Shown here one piece after another: positions 57,470 to 64,000 of a stretch of DNA of 64,000 nucleotides (positions are counted from its first letter, which is position 1; the number at the start of each line of letters is the position of its first letter). Made by a program: the position numbers and the translations under genes. The DNA is taken from assembly GCF_918698005.1 (NCBI RefSeq), contig NZ_CAKKLJ010000006.1, forward strand, positions 1 to 64,000, read 5' to 3'. The stretch is from Microbacterium sp. Bi121 (lineage in GTDB: Bacteria; Actinomycetota; Actinomycetes; Actinomycetales; Microbacteriaceae). The notes under the pieces were generated by a model. The model was not told the DNA's origin and made no database searches. It was given only the letters and a program-made list of their open reading frames with translations.

Positions 57470-58684
57470 GTGGCGGGATATCGGGACCTTCTTCGCACCC
57501 CAGGCGTCGGGCGCATGATCGCCGCTCAGTTGACGGCGCGCTTCCCCAGCGGCATGACTTCACTGGCGGTGCTGCTGCACGTCGAGCAGCAGACCGGTTC
57601 GTACGGAGCCGCCGGTCTCGTGCTCGCCGCGACCTCGATCGGGCAGGCCGTCGCCGGGCCGGTGACGAGCCGCTGGATGGGCGTGTGGGGAATGCGCCGC
57701 GTCATCTCCCTCACCACGATCGTCTGCATTCTCGCCGTACTCGCACTGGCCCTGCTTCCCCTGAACGTTCCCGGCTACATGGCGTTCGGCCTGCTCGCAG
57801 GCCTCTCGACGCCGCCGATCCAATCGGCCGTGCGCACGATCTACCCGAAGCTGGTCAACTCCTCTCAGCTGACCCCGCTGTTCTCCCTCGACGCATCACT
57901 GCAGGAGATCATCTGGATCCTGGCGCCCGTCGTCATCACGCTGGTCTCCACCCAGGTCGGCACCACAGAGGGTCTGCTGCTCGTGGCGATCATCCTGGTC
58001 CTCGGCTGCGGCTGGTTCATCGCCTCCCCGGAACTCGGCCGCGTCCGCATCCCGCGCAGTCGCCGCAGCCTCGGCAAGGTTCTGCTGAAGCCGCCGGTGC
58101 TGCTGGCGACCGTGATCGGCTTCCTCCTCATCGGCGCGTGCGCCGCGGTCGAGGTGGGCGTCGTCGCCACGTTCGAGCACGGGAGCCTGGATGCCGGTCT
58201 CGTCCTGGCCGTGTTCTCGGTCGGCAGTCTCGTCGGCGGGCTGTCGTTCGGTCACATCCCGATCGGACCGTGGGCGATGGCGCGCAGACTGATCCTGCTG
58301 ACCGTCGGACTGGCGCTCACCATGGTCATGCTCAACATCTTCTGGCTCGGCGGAGCGCTGTTCATCGCCGGACTCGGCATCGCCCCTGCCCTCGCCGTGC
58401 TGTTCGCGATCACCACGGCGAGCGTGAAGTTCAGCGAGACCGCCGAGGCCTTCGGCTGGGCGGGCACCGGGCAGCTCATGGGCGCAGCTGCCGGCTCCGC
58501 CATCGCCGGGTTCCTCGTGGACGGCACAGGAGGAGCCCAGGGCGCTTATCTCGCCGCCGTCCTGTTCGCCGTCGTCGGCGTCATCGTCTCCGCCGCCTTC
58601 GTCCGCTACCTGCCGGACCTGCGCGATCGGGATCCCAGCCCCTACCCCGACACCGAACCCGTCACGACGATCACATCCACATGA
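57470..58684 (+). CDS. MFS transporter
   Basis: A 404-residue major facilitator with about 12 spans (for example AGLVLAATSIGQAVAGPVTSRW, ISLTTIVCILAVLALALLPL, LLATVIGFLLIGACAAVEVG). A short N-terminal cytoplasmic segment and an acidic/proline C-terminal tail are present. Substrate cannot be read. Its stop overlaps the kinase ATG (ATGA), so transporter and sugar kinase are translated together, which hints at a sugar or sugar-acid cargo (inference). Confidence 0.88.
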   Translation: MAGYRDLLRTPGVGRMIAAQLTARFPSGMTSLAVLLHVEQQTGSYGAAGLVLAATSIGQAVAGPVTSRWMGVWGMRRVISLTTIVCILAVLALALLPLNVPGYMAFGLLAGLSTPPIQSAVRTIYPKLVNSSQLTPLFSLDASLQEIIWILAPVVITLVSTQVGTTEGLLLVAIILVLGCGWFIASPELGRVRIPRSRRSLGKVLLKPPVLLATVIGFLLIGACAAVEVGVVATFEHGSLDAGLVLAVFSVGSLVGGLSFGHIPIGPWAMARRLILLTVGLALTMVMLNIFWLGGALFIAGLGIAPALAVLFAITTASVKFSETAEAFGWAGTGQLMGAAAGSAIAGFLVDGTGGAQGAYLAAVLFAVVGVIVSAAFVRYLPDLRDRDPSPYPDTEPVTTITST

Positions 58685-59610
58685 AAACTTCCGTCTCACC
58701 CGAATCCACCTCACCCGAATTCCCCGTGCCCGAGGTCGTCTGCATCGGAGAGACCATGGCTCTCGTCACTCCGACGGACGCAGCGCTCTCCCAGTCCCGC
58801 GAAGCGAGCATCGGCCTCGCCGGCGCCGAGTCGAACGTGGCCGCCGGCATCGTCGCCGCCGGCCATCGTGCAGCGTGGGCGTCCCGTCTCGGAGCGGACG
58901 CGCTCGGCGCTCGCGTCTCCTCGGAGCTCGCGCGACGAGGCATCCAGCTGTGGACCGAGAACGACGAGGATGCTCCGACCGGTGTCATGTTCAAGGACCC
59001 GGGCGCAGATGGCTCTTCCGTCTACTACTACCGCCGCGGGTCCGCGGCATCCCGAATGACATCCGGCTTCCTCGGAGCAGACCGGCTCGAAGGCATCCGG
59101 ATCGTGCACACCACCGGCATCACGCCCGCTCTCTCTCCGAGCTGCCGCGCGATGGTCGACCAGCTCTTCACCGACGCCCGCGCGGCGGGCGCGCTGGTGT
59201 CCTTCGACGTGAACGACCGGCGGCCGCTGTGGTCGCTGGAGGATGCCGCAGACACCCTTGCACGTCTCGCGAACGCGGCCGACATCGCGTTCGTCGGCCG
59301 CGATGAGGCCGAACGCGTCTGGGGCACGGCGACGGCATCCGAGATCCGCGCGTTCCTGCCCGGCTGCGCTCTTCTCATCGTCAAGGACGGCGATGTCGGG
59401 GCGACGGCCTTCAGTGGCGATTCCGACTCGGTGTTCGTCCCCGCGCCGACGGTCGAGGTCGTCGAGCCAGTGGGCGCAGGCGACGCCTTCGCTGCCGGGT
59501 TCCTCGCCGCCACCCTCGAGGATCGGCCACTCGCCGATCGCCTTCAGGCCGGCCACGACGCGGCTGCCAGAGTCCTGCGCATCGCGGCCGACATGCCGCC
59601 CATCGGGTGA
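58681..59610 (+). CDS. PfkB-family kinase, 2-keto-3-deoxygluconate kinase-like
   Basis: A 309-residue ribokinase-fold kinase. VCIGETMALVTPTDAALSQ and GLAGAESNVAAGIVAAGHRAAW are the N-terminal signature region, and VEPVGAGDAFAAGFLAATL carries the catalytic Asp and anion hole. The pattern resembles KDG kinases (GxE.NvA, GE.m) more than fructokinases. Such an enzyme would supply the phosphorylation step missing from the visible galactonate operon. The first ~15 residues are Ser/Pro/Glu-rich. Confidence 0.85.
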   Translation: MKTSVSPESTSPEFPVPEVVCIGETMALVTPTDAALSQSREASIGLAGAESNVAAGIVAAGHRAAWASRLGADALGARVSSELARRGIQLWTENDEDAPTGVMFKDPGADGSSVYYYRRGSAASRMTSGFLGADRLEGIRIVHTTGITPALSPSCRAMVDQLFTDARAAGALVSFDVNDRRPLWSLEDAADTLARLANAADIAFVGRDEAERVWGTATASEIRAFLPGCALLIVKDGDVGATAFSGDSDSVFVPAPTVEVVEPVGAGDAFAAGFLAATLEDRPLADRLQAGHDAAARVLRIAADMPPIG

Positions 59611-59647
59611 TCGCGCCGCTGCCCGCTCCGACGTCGAAACGGAGAGC

Positions 59648-59670
59648 GACACGACGCGCGTCGGCGTGTC
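59648..59670 (+). terminator. Possible stem-loop after the kinase gene
   Basis: GACAC (59648-59652) and GTGTC (59666-59670) enclose the palindrome GACGCGCGTC. No U tract; weak evidence. Confidence 0.3.
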
Positions 59671-59737
59671 ATCGCCTGGCGCGCCGTCGACACGCCAGAT
59701 CGTCCGGGTTTTCCGAGCACGGCACCGCGCACCCTCC

Positions 59738-59743
59738 TAGGCT
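59738..59743 (+). promoter_or_regulatory. -10 element of the hydrolase gene (leaderless type)
   Basis: TAGGCT, six bases before GTG 59750, no ribosome site. Confidence 0.55.
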
Positions 59744-59749
59744 GATCCC

Positions 59750-60505
59750 GTGAGCGTTGTGACACTGCCCCGATTGTCGTGGGGCGATCCCGCGTCCGAG
59801 AAGACCGCACTGCTCGTGCATGGGCTCGGCTCGTCCGGAGCGCTGATGTGGCGTCTGGGCGACGCGCTGGGGAACGCCGGATGGCACGCGGTCGCGATCG
59901 ACCTGCGCGGCCATGGCGACGCGCCGCGCGCGCTCGACTACACGGTCGCCGCCTACGCCGCCGATCTGACTGCGACCCGCCCGGCGGGCGCCGATCAATG
60001 GGATGCCGTCATCGGACACTCGCTCGGCGGAGCATCCAGCACCGTCGCCGCGGCATCCGACCCGTCCTGGACGAGGCGCCTCGTCCTGATCGACCCGGCC
60101 ATCCTCGTCGACGGGCGCGATGCGTCGATCGTCCGTCGCAGCCAGGAGCGGGCGTTCTCCGACAACCGGATCGAGGTCGTGCAGTCGGAGCACCCGCACT
60201 GGCACCCTCAGGACCACGAGCTCAAGATCGACGCGGTCACCCGGGGCAGCCGCTGGGCCGTCGAGCAGACGAGCGCGCAGAACAAGCCCTGGGACGTCAG
60301 GGCGGATGCTGCGCGGCTGACGATCCGAACACACATCATCGGAGCGGACCCCGAGGTGTACAGCCTGTTCACCGGCGGGGTCGCAGCCGAACTGCTCGCC
60401 GCGAACGCGAACATCTCGATGTCCGTCGTCACCGGCGCCGGACACTCGCCGCATCGCGACAAGCCGGAAGACACCATCCGCCACCTCCTGGAGGCACTGT
60501 CATGA
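59750..60505 (+). CDS. Alpha/beta-fold hydrolase
   Basis: A 251-residue hydrolase. LLVHGLGSSGALMW is the oxyanion region, DLRGHGDAP follows, the nucleophile elbow is VIGHSLGGAS (Ser), and the catalytic His is in GAGHSPHRDKP. The acid is probably in the IIGADPEV segment. Substrate unknown. Its stop overlaps the flavoprotein ATG (ATGA), implying a shared pathway. Confidence 0.9.
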   Translation: MSVVTLPRLSWGDPASEKTALLVHGLGSSGALMWRLGDALGNAGWHAVAIDLRGHGDAPRALDYTVAAYAADLTATRPAGADQWDAVIGHSLGGASSTVAAASDPSWTRRLVLIDPAILVDGRDASIVRRSQERAFSDNRIEVVQSEHPHWHPQDHELKIDAVTRGSRWAVEQTSAQNKPWDVRADAARLTIRTHIIGADPEVYSLFTGGVAAELLAANANISMSVVTGAGHSPHRDKPEDTIRHLLEALS

Positions 60506-61656
60506 GTTTCGACCCCACTGTCCACCTCCCCGACGACCTGCTCGAGCGCATCCGCGAGCGCGCGCCGATCCACGACCGCGAGAACACGTTCCCCCAGCAG
60601 GATCTGGACGACCTCCGGGATGCCGGGTACCTCAAGATCCTCGTTCCGACCGAACGCGGCGGCGCGGGGCTCGGGCTCGAGCAGGCGGCGATCCTGCAGC
60701 AGCGGCTGGCGACGGCATCCCCTGCCACGGCGCTGTGCATCAACATGCACCTGGTCTGGACCGGCGTCGCGAAGGTGTTCGGCGACCGCGGCGTGCCGGG
60801 GCTCGAGTTCGTGCAGGATGGCGCCGCCCGTGGCGACGTGTTCGCCTTCGGGATCAGCGAGGGCGGCAACGACCTCGTGCTGTTCGGAAGCGACACGGAT
60901 GCCGCACCGCAGCCGGACGGCTCGTACGTCTTCACCGGAACGAAGATATTCACCTCGCTCGCCCCGGTGTGGACGAAGCTCGGCCTGCACGGGCTCGACA
61001 CGACGAGCGAGGATGCCCCGAAACTCGTGTTCGCGTTCGTCGATCGAACGGATGCCGTCGTCACCAGCGACGACTGGGACACGCTCGGCATGCGAGCGAC
61101 CCAGAGCCGCACCACCCGCCTCGACGGAGCCGTCGCGCCGGCATCGCAGATCGTGCGCCGCATCGACCCGGGGCCTTCACCCGATCCGATCGTCTTCGGG
61201 ATCTTCAGCGTCTTCGAACTGTTGCTCGCCTCGGTCTACACCGGCATCGCCCGCCGCGCTCTGGAGCTGGCGGTGCAGACCGTGCAGAAGCGCACATCGA
61301 AGAAGACCGGTCTGGCATACAGCCAGGATCCCGACATCCGCTTGCGGATCGCCGACATGAGCCTCGCGTACGAGGCGCTGCCTCCGCAGATCGCAGCGCT
61401 CGCGCGCGACGTCGATCAGCAGGCGGACAACGGCGCCCGCTGGTTCACTCTGCTGTCGGGCACGAAGCACCGCGCGGTCGTGATGGCCAAGCACGTCGTC
61501 GATCAGGCGATCCTCACCGCGGGCGGCGGATCCTACTTCTCGTCGAACGAGCTCTCCCGGCTCTACCGCGACGTGCTGGCGGGCATGTTCCATCCGTCGG
61601 ACCCGGAGTCGGCGCACTCGACCGCGGCGAGCGCGCTGCTCGGTCCGCTCGACTGA
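60502..61656 (+). CDS. Acyl-CoA dehydrogenase-family flavoprotein
   Basis: A 384-residue protein with the acyl-CoA dehydrogenase fold: N-terminal helices (LRDAGYLKILVPTERGGAGLGL), the beta domain (FAFGISEGGNDLVLFGSDTDA, FTGTKIFTSLAPV) and C-terminal helices (ILTAGGGSYFSSNELSRLYRDVLAG). At the place where classical dehydrogenases carry the catalytic Glu (IYEGT) it reads MFHPSDPES, so it may be a non-dehydrogenase member such as a flavin monooxygenase of the DszC-like branch. Coupled to the hydrolase gene. Confidence 0.85.
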   Translation: MSFDPTVHLPDDLLERIRERAPIHDRENTFPQQDLDDLRDAGYLKILVPTERGGAGLGLEQAAILQQRLATASPATALCINMHLVWTGVAKVFGDRGVPGLEFVQDGAARGDVFAFGISEGGNDLVLFGSDTDAAPQPDGSYVFTGTKIFTSLAPVWTKLGLHGLDTTSEDAPKLVFAFVDRTDAVVTSDDWDTLGMRATQSRTTRLDGAVAPASQIVRRIDPGPSPDPIVFGIFSVFELLLASVYTGIARRALELAVQTVQKRTSKKTGLAYSQDPDIRLRIADMSLAYEALPPQIAALARDVDQQADNGARWFTLLSGTKHRAVVMAKHVVDQAILTAGGGSYFSSNELSRLYRDVLAGMFHPSDPESAHSTAASALLGPLD

Positions 61657-61659
61657 CTA

Positions 61660-61932
61660 CTACTTCCGCTCGAAGTCGAACGCCTTCAGCAGTTCGTCGA
61701 CGGCTTGCTCGCGCTCGTCGCCGCCGGATTCGAACATGTGCGTGACGTGCGTGCGCAGGTGGTTCTCCAGCAGCAGGCGGTTCAGTGACTCCAGGGACTT
61801 CTGGATGGCGCGGGACTGCGTGATGATGTCCATGCAGTACTCCTCGCCCTCGATCATGCGGGCGACGCCGCGCAGCTGACCCTCCAGGATGCTGGTGCGG
61901 TGCAGCGCGCGCTTCTTGATGTCTTCGATCAC
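61660..61932 (-). CDS. CsoR/RcnR-family metal-sensing repressor
   Basis: A 90-residue all-helical DUF156 repressor. Metal-ligand positions read Cys33 (EEYCMDII), His58 (ENHLRTH) and His62, i.e. the third CsoR ligand Cys is replaced by His. This C-H-H set resembles RcnR (Ni/Co) more than CsoR (Cu), but the RcnR His3 is absent. GTG start six bases after TAGCCT. No metal transporter is adjacent; the target genes are elsewhere or the divergent DUF445 gene. Confidence 0.88.
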   Translation of the reverse strand: MIEDIKKRALHRTSILEGQLRGVARMIEGEEYCMDIITQSRAIQKSLESLNRLLLENHLRTHVTHMFESGGDEREQAVDELLKAFDFERK

Positions 61933-61938
61933 GAGACG

Positions 61939-61944
61939 AGGCTA
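61939..61944 (-). promoter_or_regulatory. -10 element of the CsoR-family gene (leaderless type)
   Basis: Minus-strand TAGCCT, six bases before GTG 61932. Confidence 0.5.
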
Positions 61945-61966
61945 CCCCGCGTGCGAGGATGACAGC

Positions 61967-63244
61967 ATGCCGCGCACTCCGATGGCTCTGCTGTCCCCTG
62001 CCGATCAGGAACGCCTGCGCGCCCTGCGGGTGATGAAGGCGATCGCACTGGGCGCACTCATCTTCATGGCGATCGTATTCGTCATCGCGTTCTGGCTGCA
62101 GGAGCGGCATCCATGGCTCTCGTACGTCCGGGCCGCCGCCGAGGGCGGCATGGTCGGCGCACTCGCGGACTGGTTCGCCGTCACGGCCCTGTTCCGGCGC
62201 CCACTCGGGCTGCCGATCCCGCACACGGCGATCATCCCGAACCGCAAGGACGAGATCGGCCGGACGCTCGGCGAGTTCGTCGAGACGAACTTCCTGGCCG
62301 CCGACGTGGTGCGCACGAAACTCGCTTCGACGGCGATCGCACTGCGCGCCGGCGAGTGGCTGCAGCAGCCCGCGCACGCCGAACGGGTGGCCGCCGAAGG
62401 TTCTGCGATCGCCACGGGTGTTCTGAACGCCCTGAGCGACGACGACGTCCGCGACCTCATCACCGACCTCGCCCGCGAGCACCTCGTCCAGCCGGAGTGG
62501 GGGCCGCCGGCCGGCGCCTGGCTCGAGAAGATCGTCGAATCCGACGCGCACCGCGGCGCCATCGATCTCGCCGCCGACAGCATCAGCACGTGGCTCATCG
62601 CGAACGAGGACGCGTTCCACGGACTCGTCTCCCGACGCCTCCCCGGCTGGGTGCCGAAGCTCGCGCACCGGTTCGTGGATGACACGGTGTACCACGAGGC
62701 GGTCAAGTTCGTGGATGCCGTGCGCGCCGACCCGCAGCATCCGGCGCGGCTGGCGATCGACGGGTATCTCGCCCGGCTGGCCGAGAACCTGCAGAACGAT
62801 CCGGTCACCCGCCGAAAGCTCGAGAACGCGAAGGCGTCGCTGTTCGACAGTCCACGCGTCGGGGCCCTGGCGGCCGAGGCCTGGAACACCGCCAAGAACG
62901 GGCTGATCCGATCGCTCGCCGATCCGCAGAGCAGCCTCCGCCTGCGGGCGGTGCAGGCGCTCGAAGAGGTCGGCGAACGCCTGACGAAGGATGCCGCGCT
63001 GCAGCGCCGCGTGGATTCCTGGGTGTCGGAGGCCGCCGTCTTCCTCGTCGACCGCTACCGGCACGACATCGCGTCGATCATCACCGACACCGTCGAGCGC
63101 TGGGATCCGGCCGAGACGACCGAGAAGATCGAGCTCATGGTCGGTCGCGACCTGCAGTACATCCGCCTCAACGGCACCGTCGTCGGGGCGCTGGCAGGGC
63201 TTGCCATCTTCTCCATCGCGCACGCCGTGATCCCCGGCGTCTGA
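61967..63244 (+). CDS. DUF445 membrane-anchored protein
   Basis: A 425-residue protein with an N-terminal membrane helix (residues about 23-42), a second hydrophobic segment around AAAEGGMVGALADWFAVTALFRRPLGLPIPHTAIIPNRKDEIG (in parts; this is the DUF445/YjiN signature), a long helical extracellular or cytoplasmic middle and a C-terminal membrane helix (VVGALAGLAIFSIAHAVIPGV, about 404-424). Function unknown in the whole family. GAGGAT before the ATG may be its ribosome site. Divergent from the CsoR-type gene. Confidence 0.88.
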   Translation: MPRTPMALLSPADQERLRALRVMKAIALGALIFMAIVFVIAFWLQERHPWLSYVRAAAEGGMVGALADWFAVTALFRRPLGLPIPHTAIIPNRKDEIGRTLGEFVETNFLAADVVRTKLASTAIALRAGEWLQQPAHAERVAAEGSAIATGVLNALSDDDVRDLITDLAREHLVQPEWGPPAGAWLEKIVESDAHRGAIDLAADSISTWLIANEDAFHGLVSRRLPGWVPKLAHRFVDDTVYHEAVKFVDAVRADPQHPARLAIDGYLARLAENLQNDPVTRRKLENAKASLFDSPRVGALAAEAWNTAKNGLIRSLADPQSSLRLRAVQALEEVGERLTKDAALQRRVDSWVSEAAVFLVDRYRHDIASIITDTVERWDPAETTEKIELMVGRDLQYIRLNGTVVGALAGLAIFSIAHAVIPGV

Positions 63245-63262
63245 AGAACACGGAGTGTGAAC

Positions 63263-64000
63263 ATGGCTCTCTCGCAAGACCCGCTGTGGCCTCGTGCCGG
63301 TTCCTGGCCGGCCTTCGACGGCGAGGCGAATGCCGTGCTGCTCGGCGTGCCGACGTGGCAGACCTCGCTGTCGCCCACCGGGGCGCACGCGACGCCAGGA
63401 GCGATCCGCGAGGCGCTGCAGCGGTACGGCACGACGCTCATGGGTCCGCCGATCCTCGATCTCGCCGATGCCCTGACGATCCAGGATGCCGGCGACGTCG
63501 ACGAGCCGGATGGCGACGAGGGTGAGGCCGCGACCATCGCACGGGTGCGCGAACTCGCGCCGGCGTTCGTGATCGCCCTTGGCGGGGACAACTCGCTGAC
63601 CTATCCCGTCGCGCTGGGCTCTGCGGCATCCGGTCTCATCACCTTCGACGCCCACTTCGACCTGCGCGACGGCGTCTCGAACGGCACCCCGGTGCGGCGG
63701 CTCGTCGAGGACGCGCCGGCGGCCGCCACCGTGCCGACCGAGCGCATCGATCCGCGTCGGATCGTGCAGATCGGGATCGCCGACTTCGCGAACTCGGCCG
63801 CATACGCTCGACGCGCGGCCGACTGGGGCATCCGCGTGATCACGCTCGACGAGCTGCGTCGGCGCGGCATCGACGATGTGGTCGCCGAAGCCGTCGAGGT
63901 CGCCGGTGCGGGCGACGGCCCCGTCCATCTCGACATCGATGTGGACGTGTGCGATCGCTCTGTCGCGCCGGGGTGCCCTGCGAGCGTGCCAGGCGGGCTC
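63263..64000 (+). CDS. Arginase/agmatinase/formiminoglutamase-family hydrolase, 3' end outside window
   Basis: The first 246 residues of a ureohydrolase. The metal-binding segments are ALGGDNSLTYP (His replaced by Asn in the usual GGDHS), TFDAHFDLRDG and HLDIDVDVCDRSVAPGCPASVPGGL. These are typical of the formimidoylglutamase/HutG-like branch, in which DAHFD..R and DVD..D motifs bind two Mn ions. The GGDNS variant is known in that branch. The gene continues past the right edge. Confidence 0.88.
   Translation, partial: MALSQDPLWPRAGSWPAFDGEANAVLLGVPTWQTSLSPTGAHATPGAIREALQRYGTTLMGPPILDLADALTIQDAGDVDEPDGDEGEAATIARVRELAPAFVIALGGDNSLTYPVALGSAASGLITFDAHFDLRDGVSNGTPVRRLVEDAPAAATVPTERIDPRRIVQIGIADFANSAAYARRAADWGIRVITLDELRRRGIDDVVAEAVEVAGAGDGPVHLDIDVDVCDRSVAPGCPASVPGGL

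Noticed and set aside
61514..63928. 804-residue minus-strand reading frame across the CsoR, DUF445 and arginase-family genes
   Set aside because: It covers three well-supported genes and shows only Arg/Asp/Gly-rich shadow sequence.

Overview
The window looks like a piece of chromosome from a high-GC actinobacterium, most likely Microbacteriaceae and probably Microbacterium. The reasons are the very GC-rich codon use, many GTG starts, frequent leaderless gene starts, a DUF222/HNH protein, a protein O-mannosyltransferase, a class Ib nrdHIEF operon, and ApbE and Arr homologues. This assignment is inference from gene content. The DNA is densely coding: 57 protein genes (two cut by the window ends), one tRNA, and only one gap longer than 300 bases. 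No IS element, phage, integrase or CRISPR array was seen.

Region by region. 1-6183: a D-galactonate (aldonate) uptake and breakdown operon on the minus strand (lipoprotein, two permeases, DgoD-type dehydratase, KDPG/KDPGal-type aldolase, Zn dehydrogenase), divergent from its likely FadR/GntR-family regulator. 6197-10801: a MacB/FtsX-type ABC exporter divergent from an OmpR-type response regulator and histidine kinase. 10815-13702: an extracytoplasmic flavin redox module (NqrB/RnfD-like membrane domain fused to a flavin reductase, ApbE, FMN-binding lipoprotein). 13775-16339: prs, glmU and tRNA-Gln. 16481-19275: a DUF222/HNH protein under a LexA-type SOS box, a MarR regulator and a pseudouridine synthase. 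19279-21989: methionine importer metQ-metN-metI. 22095-23882: an ABC-F ATPase. 23965-29149: a ChvE/GguAB-type monosaccharide importer with its LacI regulator and two matching operators. 29276-39075: housekeeping genes (ispE, an aldo/keto reductase, rsmA, an MFS transporter, a TatD nuclease, metG, a methyltransferase, rsmI, protein O-mannosyltransferase). 39099-42835: arr (rifampicin ADP-ribosyltransferase), a YyaL-type thioredoxin-fold protein, an FMN reductase and an aldo/keto reductase. 42891-53132: hrpA and a run of accessory enzymes. 53244-57090: nrdHIEF behind paired NrdR-like boxes and a cluster of DnaA-box-like 9-mers. 57470-64000: MFS plus PfkB kinase, hydrolase plus acyl-CoA-dehydrogenase-like flavoprotein, a CsoR-family sensor, a DUF445 protein and a partial arginase-family enzyme.

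How the genes fit together. The first operon imports and dehydrates galactonate and cleaves its phosphorylated keto-deoxy product. The kinase step is not in the visible part of that operon; a KDG-kinase-like PfkB protein lies about 53 kb away. The NqrB-FNR/ApbE/FMN-lipoprotein trio would pass electrons from cytosolic NAD(P)H across the membrane to a covalently flavinylated lipoprotein.

The strongest non-coding signals are: a near-consensus SOS box inside the HNH-gene promoter; a recurring TAnnnT-N6/7-(A/G)TG start arrangement implying leaderless mRNAs; two NrdR-like boxes 32 bp apart next to DnaA-like boxes; a pair of LacI operators; overlapping divergent -35 elements between the galactonate operon and its regulator; glmU starting one base beyond the tRNA-Gln 3' end; and stem-loops placed between transporter lipoprotein genes and their permease or ATPase genes.
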